A stretch of 64,000 nucleotides of DNA, taken from positions 287,587 through 351,586 of the forward strand of contig JBNLDC010000005.1 in NCBI GenBank assembly GCA_050304135.1, written 5' to 3'. The notes under the pieces are model-generated. The model was not told where the DNA came from and did not search any database. It saw only the letters and a list, made by a program, of their open reading frames with translations. This stretch comes from JAFGNB01 sp050304135. GTDB taxonomy: Bacteria > Fibrobacterota > Chitinivibrionia > Chitinivibrionales > Chitinispirillaceae. Position numbers and translations under genes: made by a program. Numbering within the stretch: position 1 is the first letter of the stretch; each line of letters starts with the position of its first letter. Shown here piece after piece: positions 17,651-26,714 of this stretch.

Positions 17651-18085
17651 ATGAACAAATTACTCAAACTCACGCTTGCATACACCGCCCTCATTGCAAT
17701 CCTCATACCCTGCGCCGGATGCGACTTCCGACTTGGTCTGAGCCCCGAGGAGCCTCCTGAACCCCATAAAGAATGGGATGAGCGGCTGAAAGATTGGTGG
17801 GACCATCAGACCGATTCAACCCTGATACGATGGTTTTTCAGAGCGGATGATGCATGTTCAAACAACCAATATCAAATTGGCCTTTTAGATTCTCTAAAAC
17901 CCTTAAATATAACCATACGCTGGTATACAAGCGATAATTCCATCCTCCACACCGACGCGGAATATTCTTACAATAAGTCCACCACAATCCACCACGTTCT
18001 GCGTGACTGGAACTACACACTCCCCAACGACACGACCCTCATTGTCGACGGCGTTGAGTATACCAAAAGCACCCCGACACCATAA
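17651..18085 (+). CDS. Hypothetical lipoprotein
   Basis: The 144-residue product begins with a lipoprotein signal peptide ending LIPCAGC, with lipidation expected at Cys24. The mature part starts with a Pro/Glu-rich linker (SPEEPPEPHKEW), then an aromatic-rich region with DERLKDWWDHQTDS, and ends in a Thr-rich tail (LIVDGVEYTKSTPTP). No domain is recognised. Upstream DNA is AT-rich (17580-17645), plausible promoter DNA. The gene ends 15 bases before a copy of the dispersed palindrome, which lies between it and the convergent SprA-like gene. Confidence 0.65.
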   Translation: MNKLLKLTLAYTALIAILIPCAGCDFRLGLSPEEPPEPHKEWDERLKDWWDHQTDSTLIRWFFRADDACSNNQYQIGLLDSLKPLNITIRWYTSDNSILHTDAEYSYNKSTTIHHVLRDWNYTLPNDTTLIVDGVEYTKSTPTP

Positions 18086-18099
18086 TATCCGGGCAGGTG

Positions 18100-18130
18100 T
18101 GTAAGGGCGGGTTTCAAACCCGCCCCTACA
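18100..18130. repeat. 31-bp dispersed palindromic repeat, copy 3
   Basis: This copy is identical to the one at 15930-15960. It lies between two convergent genes. The TAG stop codon of the minus-strand SprA-like gene (18126-18128) is part of the repeat, so insertion of the repeat may have set the present C-terminus. Confidence 0.88.
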
Positions 18131-21100
18131 GCAGCGCCTGCATCTCCATTGACACCACATGGCGCGGCGGTTCCACCGCCTCGCCGTTTCTGCTCTGGAA
18201 AATCTCTCCGCGGTAGGAGGCGCTCAGGGTGAAATACTTACCTACCCGGACATTCGCCATAAGCGTAATCAGGTGAGACATCCCCGATGAGAACCCTCCC
18301 GCGATACGGTAATCGTGTTCACGGGGGAGATTGACCAGCGAAAATGTATAGCTGCTCTCGATCCGGCCCCGCTCCCCCAGCAGTACCGATCCTCCCGGGG
18401 TTGTTTGCATAAAGAGCGCTTTGTCCCCCGCTACCCCCGAGGTCCGCAGCGACGTTTCCGCCTGCCGCGCCCACCCGCCGCTCTCCCTGAGTGAAAGCTC
18501 GAAGTGCGATCCGAGCGGTTTCACCTGCGTAAAGGCGGCACTGAGTTCATGGAGGTAATAGTCGCCCTCGAGCGCAAAGGCTGACGTGTCGTCGTGCGAG
18601 AGCGAGAGCAGCCGGAATTCATTAATGAGTTTTACCGAAGGACGGTAGCGCTCCACCATAACGGTTCCCGTGAAACCCGCCTCGCGGTAGGAACGGATTC
18701 TGCGGTAATCGGGGGTAAGGGTGATCCGTCCGCGCAAATCACGGTTAAACGCGGGTCGCCACCCGATCTCCTGCCGATAGGAGAGAGAGCTGTAACGGAT
18801 ACGCCCGTCAGAGGGATCGGGCCCGGAACCGGTGCGCAGGGAGAGATATCCCGGAAACCAGGAAGAGGGACGTTCGATAGTGGCGTCGAGATGTTCCTCA
18901 AGGTAGAGTGCCCCCTCCCAGGATAGATCACCCAGAATTCCTTTAGCTCCATGCTCCGCCGGTCTGAATTCCCATTCGACCGTCGCACGTGTTTTCCGCA
19001 TACGCAGATCGCTTGTTGAGTCGTAAACGTCGCGCTGCTGAATGATAAAATCACCCCCGCCGTGCAGATCCTCCACGTATTCGTTCATGGTTGAATCCCA
19101 CCGGTGGGTACCGTGTCCCACCCCCATATAGGTGGGAATCTGCAGAAACCGCGACGCCTTTTCGGAGGTGGTCCGATAGTGCTGCCCGGAGGTAAAAAAG
19201 CGGTTCTCTGAACTGGTGGTACTGTTGACTTCTATAAGCAGGGTAGTTGCCTTCGAAGTTCCCTGCGCCGCATCGGCAGTACGCTGCTGCCAGGCGCTCG
19301 TCCCGTCGAGGTGCCACCAGCGAAGGGGAGAGCAGTCTATCGTCTGTCTCCAGACCAGATTCTTCGCTGTATCCGCGGCGGAAAACAGGGTTCCGCTCCC
19401 CTGTCGGAACCGGGTGTACCCGAACTCCTCGGAAAGCTGCAGCGGAAGGAATTCATACCGCACCGTCCCTTCCATCAGGCCGCCGCCGGCACCGGTGGAC
19501 GGTTTTCTCCATTCGTCCCGGTAGGAGAGTTCTGCAGTATGCTTTGCGAACGGTAACCGCACCGCCGCGTACTGCCGGTGTCCCGTGCCACTGCCTGTTT
19601 CCTCAAAATGTCTGAACGCGGTACCGGTATATTCAAGGTGCAGCCACGAGAGCGGATGATACCGTGTCGTGTTTCCGACCTTGTCGGTAACCAGTATTCC
19701 GGCGCTGCGCTGCTGTCCGTACTGCAGCTCCGTACTCACCTTTGCAAACGGGGTTACTCCCGCACGGGACTCCCAGAGCAGCCGCTCCGCGGCGTTGTCG
19801 ACCCCGATGCGGTCATCGTTCCACTGCGATTTCCGATCGTAGGCAGTGAGAGCCTCGCGATCGAAACGGCTTGACCAGAATCTGCCCGTCCCCCCGAACC
19901 ACACGGAGCGATGATCGAACTGTTTTTTCCCGGCAAGAAGATCCACACGGGCAGCGGAAGAGAGATTGTCCCCATCGTCACGGCTCGAAAAAAGGTTGCG
20001 GTCACGTTCCTGGCCCGCAGCATTGAGCGTCATCTGCAGCAGCGGTAGTGCGAGAGCTACTTTCGCTTCACCGGAAGAGTAACGCTGCGGTGTACTGAGC
20101 TTCGTCAGCGGTGTATAGCGCCCGCCGCAGGGCCCCGCATACCGATAAATATAATCGGGATAGTTCTTTGAGACATCCCGGACATAGTCGCCGCAACTGT
20201 CCTCCACCTCGGTGAAATGGACAACATAATACCTGACAGTCTGATCGGGCCGCTTTGGATCGGGAACGGTCTGAACGAAAATTACCGTTCCAAGGGTGTC
20301 CTTTTTTATATATAACGGAGTGGTAGCATAGAGCGGACCCACGATGTCGTTCGGTTTGACCTCAGTGGTGTCAGTAGCAAGCGGCGGGCGGTCACCACTC
20401 TCCCTGAGCACCTTTTTTTGGGCATCGGTCAGTGCAAGTTCGATCGGATTGTTTTTATTGTCGATCTCCGACCAGACCACCCCTTCGACCGTCAGCACCG
20501 AATCGCCGACTGCCGTGCCGGCGGTGAGCCCGGTGAGGGTACGCTGATAATCGAACATTTTATACTCGTACTCCGCCCGTATCACATCCTCTTTGCGGAT
20601 GAGCCGCTTTGCGGTAAATGTCATGGTACCCAGATCATAATCCACCACATAGGCATGTTCCGGCCCTTCCCCGCACACCTCACCGTTAACCGTCACCCGT
20701 ACGGTTCCGCCGATCGGTGTAATGAATCCCGGCTCCCCGTTTCCTGAAAAACTGTACGGTCCCTGCCCGCCGTCCCCACGCCACGACTGCACCGTGAAGG
20801 TACCGCCGGCAAGCGCCCCGAACACCTTCACCTTCGTATCACCCGGCGTTACCGATGCGGCAATCCCTTTGATTTTCTTCCGTCCCTCGAGAATCCCTGC
20901 AAACGGCCATTCAACGTATTGATCACCGGCAACCACCCCGAACCGCGGATCGGTGAGTGCGATGTAAATCATGTCAAAATCACTGATCTCCCGGGTACTT
21001 CCCTCAAGCGAACTCCCCTGGTCATTGAGATGAGCCGTAATCTCGGTGCCCGGCCTGATCTCCCCACCGATACGCACATCGAGCCCCTGTGAGAGATCCA

Positions 21101-21560
21101 CCTGCCCGAAACTTCCGACCGACACCCCTACCGACTTGTACCCCGAAACCGTCACATTATCCTGTCGCAGCGAAAACGACGGTCGGTAGAGAGAGTCGGG
21201 AACCGATCCGGCGCCGCCGGTGTCCCGTCCGGCATACCGTTTTCTGTAGAGGGAGAACACTTTAGGCAACCCGTAATAATCCGTCTCGAAACGGACATGG
21301 AATGCGGTGCCACTGTCGATCATTTCAGAAAAAAGCAGAGCATTAAGGGAACTTATATACCGAAAAAGCGGAACCGTACCTGAATCATCCCGCGAAACCT
21401 GTACGGTGGCCGTATCAACAAAAAAACGACCAAGCCGGTATGGCCCGGGAGAACCATCGGCAATAATAATCGTATCGACACGCTCCGCGAAGGATGCGCA
21501 GAACAGCGCCGTCAGGAGCAGCAGCCCTATCTTGTTTATATTCAATTTCTTGTTGATCAT
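18126..21560 (-). CDS. Large SprA-like outer membrane barrel protein
   Basis: The 1144-residue protein has a signal peptide (to ~residue 25). Residues ~115-260 contain GLDVRIGGEIRPGTEITAHL, DQGSSLEG, ISDFDMIYI and VVAGDQYVEWPFAG, a pattern I associate with the SprA family and related outer-membrane proteins in which amphipathic strands form a barrel. A domain with VDYDLGTMTFTAKRLIRKED and RAEYEY follows, and the C-terminal ~600 residues are alternating aromatic/charged strands. True SprA, the type IX secretion channel, is about twice this length, so this is a shorter relative at best. No partner genes are adjacent. The stop codon lies inside a dispersed palindrome. Confidence 0.65.
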   Translation of the reverse strand: MINKKLNINKIGLLLLTALFCASFAERVDTIIIADGSPGPYRLGRFFVDTATVQVSRDDSGTVPLFRYISSLNALLFSEMIDSGTAFHVRFETDYYGLPKVFSLYRKRYAGRDTGGAGSVPDSLYRPSFSLRQDNVTVSGYKSVGVSVGSFGQVDLSQGLDVRIGGEIRPGTEITAHLNDQGSSLEGSTREISDFDMIYIALTDPRFGVVAGDQYVEWPFAGILEGRKKIKGIAASVTPGDTKVKVFGALAGGTFTVQSWRGDGGQGPYSFSGNGEPGFITPIGGTVRVTVNGEVCGEGPEHAYVVDYDLGTMTFTAKRLIRKEDVIRAEYEYKMFDYQRTLTGLTAGTAVGDSVLTVEGVVWSEIDNKNNPIELALTDAQKKVLRESGDRPPLATDTTEVKPNDIVGPLYATTPLYIKKDTLGTVIFVQTVPDPKRPDQTVRYYVVHFTEVEDSCGDYVRDVSKNYPDYIYRYAGPCGGRYTPLTKLSTPQRYSSGEAKVALALPLLQMTLNAAGQERDRNLFSSRDDGDNLSSAARVDLLAGKKQFDHRSVWFGGTGRFWSSRFDREALTAYDRKSQWNDDRIGVDNAAERLLWESRAGVTPFAKVSTELQYGQQRSAGILVTDKVGNTTRYHPLSWLHLEYTGTAFRHFEETGSGTGHRQYAAVRLPFAKHTAELSYRDEWRKPSTGAGGGLMEGTVRYEFLPLQLSEEFGYTRFRQGSGTLFSAADTAKNLVWRQTIDCSPLRWWHLDGTSAWQQRTADAAQGTSKATTLLIEVNSTTSSENRFFTSGQHYRTTSEKASRFLQIPTYMGVGHGTHRWDSTMNEYVEDLHGGGDFIIQQRDVYDSTSDLRMRKTRATVEWEFRPAEHGAKGILGDLSWEGALYLEEHLDATIERPSSWFPGYLSLRTGSGPDPSDGRIRYSSLSYRQEIGWRPAFNRDLRGRITLTPDYRRIRSYREAGFTGTVMVERYRPSVKLINEFRLLSLSHDDTSAFALEGDYYLHELSAAFTQVKPLGSHFELSLRESGGWARQAETSLRTSGVAGDKALFMQTTPGGSVLLGERGRIESSYTFSLVNLPREHDYRIAGGFSSGMSHLITLMANVRVGKYFTLSASYRGEIFQSRNGEAVEPPRHVVSMEMQALL

Positions 21561-21662
21561 AGCGACCGGAGCCTACTACAGTATACGTTTTGTGAGCCCC
21601 GGAAGGTACTACTGCGGTGTTTTATCATCATCCGCCTGGAGGGCAAATAATATTTTACGGAT

Positions 21663-22268
21663 ATGAAAACATTTAGTTATTTAATCGCTATAGTAATATT
21701 GTCTCTTCAGATGCCGCTTTTTTCTCAGGACGACAGCAAACCGTGGGAGCGTCTCGGACTGTCGCTGACCGAATGGAAACTCATCACCGACAGTGACATG
21801 CCAATGAGCAAAGTGGAATCACTGCTCAAAGCCGGGATCGGTATCAGCGAATATTTTGAAAAACCGTGGGAACCACTCGGTATGTCGGAGGCGAAATGGA
21901 TTGCCAAACGGCGCAGCGGACTCACCAATTACGATATCGAGCAGGAAGTGCGGATGGAAAACAACGATACCATCATGCAGCCGCCTCCCACTCCGAACAC
22001 TACCTTTGTAGATTTCAAGCGACCGGGAGAGACCAGGGAACTGGCCTCCGCACTTTTCCTTCCCGGATTGCAGCAGTACCGGTACAAAGAAAAAAAACGG
22101 GGGAGAGTCATGGTGTCACTCGCCGCGGTTTCGGTGGTGGGTACGGTTGCCTGGAGTATCAAGGTTAAGCAGTTCATGCCGGTACCCCTGCTGGTGATAC
22201 TTCTTCCCGATATGGGGTGGAGCTACGTTGACCATAAAATCCGTCTTAAAAAGAAACACCGGCAGTAA
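21663..22268 (+). CDS. Hypothetical secreted protein with duplicated PWE motif
   Basis: The 201-residue product has a signal peptide (ending PLFSQ, residue ~22). Two repeats of about 40 residues follow: PWERLGLSLTEWKLITD, then PWEPLGMSEAKWIAKRR, each continuing with a helix ending in a KVESLLKAGIG- or NYDIEQ-type stretch. A Pro-rich linker leads to a C-terminal part with one or two membrane segments (VMVSLAAVSVVGTVAWS and PVPLLVILLPDMGW) and a basic end. I do not recognise the family. The repeat may be a small helical binding unit. It is transcribed away from the SprA-like gene and precedes the CxxC protein gene by 38 bases. Confidence 0.6.
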   Translation: MKTFSYLIAIVILSLQMPLFSQDDSKPWERLGLSLTEWKLITDSDMPMSKVESLLKAGIGISEYFEKPWEPLGMSEAKWIAKRRSGLTNYDIEQEVRMENNDTIMQPPPTPNTTFVDFKRPGETRELASALFLPGLQQYRYKEKKRGRVMVSLAAVSVVGTVAWSIKVKQFMPVPLLVILLPDMGWSYVDHKIRLKKKHRQ

Positions 22269-22306
22269 TTCGGCTGCATGCATCCAGAAGGAATTACTAC
22301 CCGCTC

Positions 22307-22975
22307 ATGACCACTGTTTACCTCTCCGACAAGCTCTGTTTCGTTTGTGGTGAAAAAAGCAAATTCCCCATGGGAAATCTCTCACTTGGTAATGTCGGTG
22401 TCCGGGATCTTGACGGAAGACCGACCCATATACTCCGTTCATCGGTCTATCTCTGGATTCAACGCTGCCCCTCCTGCGGCTACTGTGCCCCTGAAATCGC
22501 CGAGGGTACCGAAATGGAAAAAACAGCGGTTACGACAGATGATTACCGTAACCAGCTTGATAATGATGGTTTTCCTGAAACCGCCAATGCATTTCTCTGT
22601 CATGGTACGATCATGCGTGAGCGGGAGCAATTCGCCGATGCGGCATGGGCGGCGGTTTTTGCCGCATGGATCTGTGACGACAACGGATTCAATGAGAGTG
22701 CCCACTGGTGCAGAGGTACCGCCATCGGACTGTTTGAAAAAGCGAATGAGGCAGGGCAGGAGTTTGCCGATTCACCGCAGCAGGAACAGCTCTACCTGAT
22801 AGATCTGCATCGTCGCATGTCGCGGTTTGACATTGCGGCAAAACTCTGTGACAATGCGCTCGAAACTGAACACGACGACCGCATACTGGACCTGCTCTAT
22901 CTGGAACGGGACCTCATAAGCCGTCGCGACAGTGGTGCACACTCGGAATCAGAAGCCGACGATCCGAACGTGTAA
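22307..22975 (+). CDS. DUF2225-like CxxC protein with helical repeats
   Basis: The 222-residue protein has an N-terminal metal-binding region with CFVC (residue ~11) and CPSCGYC (~54), which would form a zinc ribbon, and a C-terminal helical region resembling TPRs (REREQFADAAWAAVFAAWI, RMSRFDIAAKLCDNAL, DLLYLERDLI). This layout recalls DUF2225 proteins, whose function is not known. An AGAAGGAATT ribosome binding site precedes the ATG. It ends six bases before the convergent end of the glycosyltransferase gene. Assignment to DUF2225 is tentative. Confidence 0.65.
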   Translation: MTTVYLSDKLCFVCGEKSKFPMGNLSLGNVGVRDLDGRPTHILRSSVYLWIQRCPSCGYCAPEIAEGTEMEKTAVTTDDYRNQLDNDGFPETANAFLCHGTIMREREQFADAAWAAVFAAWICDDNGFNESAHWCRGTAIGLFEKANEAGQEFADSPQQEQLYLIDLHRRMSRFDIAAKLCDNALETEHDDRILDLLYLERDLISRRDSGAHSESEADDPNV

Positions 22976-22981
22976 AGCGAA

Positions 22982-24157
22982 TTACCGTGGCCGGTGCAGT
23001 CCGATCATCTGTTCAAGCACCACCGACCGTGCAAAGTACTTCTCGTAGCGCTGCTGTGCCACTACTCCGAACCGTTTCCGGAGCGCAGTGTCTTCAAGCA
23101 ACCGCTCCAATGCCAGGTGAATACCGTCGGTATCGTCGACCGGGACAAGAATTCCGGTCTCGCCATGTATTACGATCTCGTTGACCGGAGCGACATCGCA
23201 GGCCACCACCGGTTTTCCATACCGCATCGCCTCGGCAAATACAATGCCGAACGATTCATCACTGGTGGGAACACAGAAAACGTCACACGTGGAAAGTAGC
23301 CAGTTTTTAACACTGTCATCCACCTCCCCCAGATCGAATACCGAGGTATTGCGCGTACGGACCTTCTCTCCCGGACCGGCAATCACCAGACTCGCCATTC
23401 CCTCAAGACCGGTAAATGCAACCAGGAGTTTCATTAGCCCCTTATGTGCCTCCCGACGACCCAGAAAAAGAATAAACCGCCCGGGAACCGGTGGAAGCCG
23501 CAATTTCGGATACTCCTTTTCGCTGATCACCGGAGGAATAACCAGTGCATCGACAGCAGCAGCAACGCCGAGCCGCTCAAGCCTCCCGATAAGCCGCTCA
23601 CGGAAACGTGTCGTGGGACAGATTACTGCATCAGCAGAAGCGTAGGATCGCAGCAACGCCGGCGTATCACCCCAGCGACCAAAGTGGACGAACGGCTGCT
23701 GAATGAAGGAGATCCCCCGCTTCAGGCAGATTTCCGCGACACATCGCGCTGGATAACCGGTTGAGCAGCAGTGTACCGAATCAGCATCATCAAGCAATCG
23801 GTTCATTCCTGGGTAAAAAACCATTCGGTACCAGAAATAAAGAACATCGTAGAGTACCTGCGGCAGAAGTTTGCGCAACAGGGGAACATTCCAGAGCAAC
23901 AGTGGCAGAAGCAGTAATCGCGCTCTCCGGGGTGCCATCAATGATTCAATTACTTTTCCCGCAGGATCATTGGAGGGCATCTGCCGGTGAGCGGTATATT
24001 TTCCGTAAAGAGTCCGGGCATCGGAGGCGCTATGCGTAATAACGGTAACACGCCAGTCCGCAGGAAGCGACGCTGCAAATGAGACCATCGCCTGTTCCGC
24101 GCCGCCGCGCTGCGGCCAGTAACTATCAACGACAATCGCCAGTGTAAACGATTTCAT
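22982..24157 (-). CDS. Group 1 (GT4) glycosyltransferase
   Basis: The 391-residue protein (ATG at 24157; a TTG lies three codons upstream) has the GT-B fold of family 4 transferases. The N-terminal half has VVDSYWPQRGGAEQAMVSFA, the typical nucleotide-proximal Gly-rich loop. The C-terminal half has the ILFLGRREAHKGLMKLL and LVIAGPGEKV motifs and the donor-binding ESFGIVFAEAM (EX7E type) followed by GKPVVACDVAPVNE and GETGILV. It probably adds a sugar to a surface glycan or lipid. No other glycan genes are adjacent, so the acceptor is unknown. It is divergent from the helicase gene. Confidence 0.9.
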   Translation of the reverse strand: MKSFTLAIVVDSYWPQRGGAEQAMVSFAASLPADWRVTVITHSASDARTLYGKYTAHRQMPSNDPAGKVIESLMAPRRARLLLLPLLLWNVPLLRKLLPQVLYDVLYFWYRMVFYPGMNRLLDDADSVHCCSTGYPARCVAEICLKRGISFIQQPFVHFGRWGDTPALLRSYASADAVICPTTRFRERLIGRLERLGVAAAVDALVIPPVISEKEYPKLRLPPVPGRFILFLGRREAHKGLMKLLVAFTGLEGMASLVIAGPGEKVRTRNTSVFDLGEVDDSVKNWLLSTCDVFCVPTSDESFGIVFAEAMRYGKPVVACDVAPVNEIVIHGETGILVPVDDTDGIHLALERLLEDTALRKRFGVVAQQRYEKYFARSVVLEQMIGLHRPR

Positions 24158-24459
24158 TCCCGACAACCCCGGTATGCCCTGTCCGACAGTGGTACAATTC
24201 CGCGCCGGATAAATTGAGACTGGGTGACCGGCAGCAGCTCCCCTCCACCCCGGCTTTTTATGCGGTTAAATATAGCATACTCCACAGACATAACGGTACT
24301 ATTAGCGAACAGGGCGGCTGCCGTAAATCAATAACTGCAGACGGGTCGCCCGGTGGGCGGGTACTTTTATTTCGGGCGGATGCCAGCGGTAATCTATTTT
24401 CACTGGCAGACGATTCAATTACCGGCAGCCTGAGAAGCTGACCAGAGAAAGGTATCTAC

Positions 24460-26385
24460 GTGGAATATCGGAACGTGCGGCTCGATCCGTTTCAGGAACA
24501 GGCGGTCAATGCAATTGATAAGGGCGAGTCGCTTATTGTCGCCGCACCAACCGGATGCGGAAAAACCCTCATTGCAGAGTACGCAGTCGAGATTTCCCTG
24601 CAGCGCGGCAAAAAGGCAGTCTACACCGCACCGGTGAAAGCACTCTCCAACCAGAAATACCGGGACTTCCGGGAGCGCTTCGGCGAAGAGGCCGTCGGCA
24701 TCCAGACGGGAGATGTCACCATCAACCCGCAGGCTCCGCTGCTGATTATGACCACCGAGATTTTCCGCAATCTTATTCTGGAAGACAGCGGCAGACTCAG
24801 CTCTATTTACTACACGATTTTCGATGAGATCCACTTTCTTGACGATCCGGAACGCGGTACGGTCTGGGAGGAGAGCATCATTCTCGCCCCGCCTGAAATC
24901 CGCTTCATGTGTCTGAGCGCAACGGTACCCAACATCCGGGAACTCGGCCGCTGGATGGAAACGGTGCGCGGCACCACCTTCACCCTGATCGAGGAGAACG
25001 AGCGTCCCGTCCCGCTCAAGCACCATTTCTTCAGCCCCAAATTCGGTATGATGAACATCAAGGCGGTCAGACGGCAGTACCGGAAGAACCCGGCGGAACG
25101 CAAGCGGTTTCTCCGGAGAAAACCGTCGTCCCGAAGAATCGTTCGGCTCGCGCTTGAGCGCGGCAATACCCCCGTTCTCTATTTCTGTTTCAATCGTAAA
25201 GCCTGTGAATACAACGCGGAGCTGCACAGTACTCTCTCCCTCCTCGACGAAACGGAGCGCCGGCAGGTAACACAGATGGTCGATGAACTCGTTGCCCAGT
25301 ATCGCCTGAGCGACTACGACCGGCTCGGCCATCTGCGCATGCTCTGGGAGGCGGGAACCGCCTTTCATCACGCGGGCATGCTCCCTGCGGCAAAAGAGAT
25401 CGTGGAGCGGCTCTTTACCTCCGGACACATTAAACTGCTTTTCTGCACCGAAACCTTCGCGATCGGTATAAATATGCCGGCACGCACGGTTATTTTTGAT
25501 GAACTCGAGAAATTCGACGGGGTGGAATTCAACTACCTCATGACCAGGGAGTACAACCAGATGGCGGGCCGCGCCGGACGACGCGGTATGGACGAAGTAG
25601 GGTATGTGTACTCCCAGATCATCCCCGAAGCCACCGACCCCGTCCATCTTGAACGGTTCCTTAATGGAAACAACGAACGGATCAACAGCCGGTTCTACGC
25701 ATCGTATTCCACCATTCTGAATCTCTACAGCCGGTTCGGTGAAGAGGCGTACGAGATCTTCCGCAAGAGTCTCCACAATTTCCGTAAAGGTGAATTCACC
25801 ATCAGCAAAGAGTATCGCAAACAGGAGGCACAGATCGCCAACCGGATCAGATTTCTTCAGTCTGCCGGATTTCTTGACGGAAAAGATCTCACTGAGAAAG
25901 GGGCGCTTGCCGCCGCGGTGAGCGGGTATGAAATTCAGGCAGCGGAGCTCTACTTCTCCCGGAGCTTTGAACAGTGCACTGTTGAACAGATCCCTGTCGT
26001 GCTCGCCGCACTGATCACCGAAGAGCACCGCAGCCGCAAAAACGTCTCGCCCTCGTCGGTGAAACTCAAGTTCGATGCGGAAAAAGTGATTCACAAACTT
26101 CGGGTACGGGAGATCAAACACGGCATCACCCAGCCCATCCGGGAGATGGACTTCGGCCTCGCCGCGCCGGTGGCCGCCTGGACCAACGGCTGTTCACTCC
26201 ATGAGCTTACCTCGTTCGGCGCTCCTGAGGGAGATCTGGTGCGGATTCTGCGTATGACCATCCAGCTGATGCGCACCCTGCGCGACCGCATCCCCGACGA
26301 ATTCATTGCCGACAAATTTCACGACGCCATGGAACTTGTTAACCGTGATGTGGTGGACGCACAGGCACAGCTCGAGGTACGGTAA
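24460..26385 (+). CDS. Ski2-like DEAD/DEAH-box RNA helicase
   Basis: The 641-residue protein starts at a GTG (24460). It has the superfamily 2 motifs in order: Q-like DPFQEQAVNAI, Walker A APTGCGKTLIAEYA (~31), APVKALSNQKY, TGDVTINPQAP, DEIHFLDD (~125), LSATVPN, the ~CFNRKACE region, FHHAGMLP, TETFAIGINMPARTVIF and QMAGRAGRRGMDE. These identify a Ski2/Mtr4-like helicase; bacterial members are shorter than the eukaryotic enzymes. The C-terminal ~200 residues are helical. It likely acts in RNA processing or decay. The gene is monocistronic, with a dispersed repeat after its stop. Confidence 0.93.
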   Translation: MEYRNVRLDPFQEQAVNAIDKGESLIVAAPTGCGKTLIAEYAVEISLQRGKKAVYTAPVKALSNQKYRDFRERFGEEAVGIQTGDVTINPQAPLLIMTTEIFRNLILEDSGRLSSIYYTIFDEIHFLDDPERGTVWEESIILAPPEIRFMCLSATVPNIRELGRWMETVRGTTFTLIEENERPVPLKHHFFSPKFGMMNIKAVRRQYRKNPAERKRFLRRKPSSRRIVRLALERGNTPVLYFCFNRKACEYNAELHSTLSLLDETERRQVTQMVDELVAQYRLSDYDRLGHLRMLWEAGTAFHHAGMLPAAKEIVERLFTSGHIKLLFCTETFAIGINMPARTVIFDELEKFDGVEFNYLMTREYNQMAGRAGRRGMDEVGYVYSQIIPEATDPVHLERFLNGNNERINSRFYASYSTILNLYSRFGEEAYEIFRKSLHNFRKGEFTISKEYRKQEAQIANRIRFLQSAGFLDGKDLTEKGALAAAVSGYEIQAAELYFSRSFEQCTVEQIPVVLAALITEEHRSRKNVSPSSVKLKFDAEKVIHKLRVREIKHGITQPIREMDFGLAAPVAAWTNGCSLHELTSFGAPEGDLVRILRMTIQLMRTLRDRIPDEFIADKFHDAMELVNRDVVDAQAQLEVR

Positions 26386-26419
26386 AGCAGCTGCGGCGAT
26401 GTGAGGGTAGATGTCAACC

Positions 26420-26545
26420 GTCTCACAGTAATTTGCACCACTGGTACCTGCTTCGATCTCAGAGTCGGGGTCGGGGGCGGAGTCGGTAATGTCTTTAATT
26501 AAAGTTTTTTCGAAAGCGGTTGAATGGAAACTGTATATAACACCG
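26420..26545. repeat. Dispersed repeat R2, copy A
   Basis: A 24-base core (26420-26443) matches 55604-55627 with two differences, and similarity continues with gaps through a GAGTCGG-rich part to TTTTCGAAA-N-CGGT. The whole 329-base gap 26386-26714 between convergent helicase and murI genes holds no gene. It also contains an inverted pair of GAGTCGGGGT/CCGACCCCGACTC stretches (26462-26471 and 26601-26617). Confidence 0.65.
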
Positions 26546-26714
26546 GATACAATGCGCTTACGTAAAGATAGTGAAATCCTGAAAATCGACCCCGAAAAGC
26601 GACTCCGACCCCGACTCCGAACGAACAAAAATCCGTGCAGACTATTATAAGACGGTTCCTGCCCCTGCCATTTCCCGGTGGCTGAGCCTGCCCGGGCCAC
26701 TCCCGATCACCATT

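Noticed and set aside
24415..26121. Long minus-strand open frame of 568 codons opposite the helicase gene
   Set aside because: It is the mirror of strongly codon-biased helicase sequence, lacks a ribosome binding site and shows no family resemblance; the plus-strand frame has all helicase motifs.
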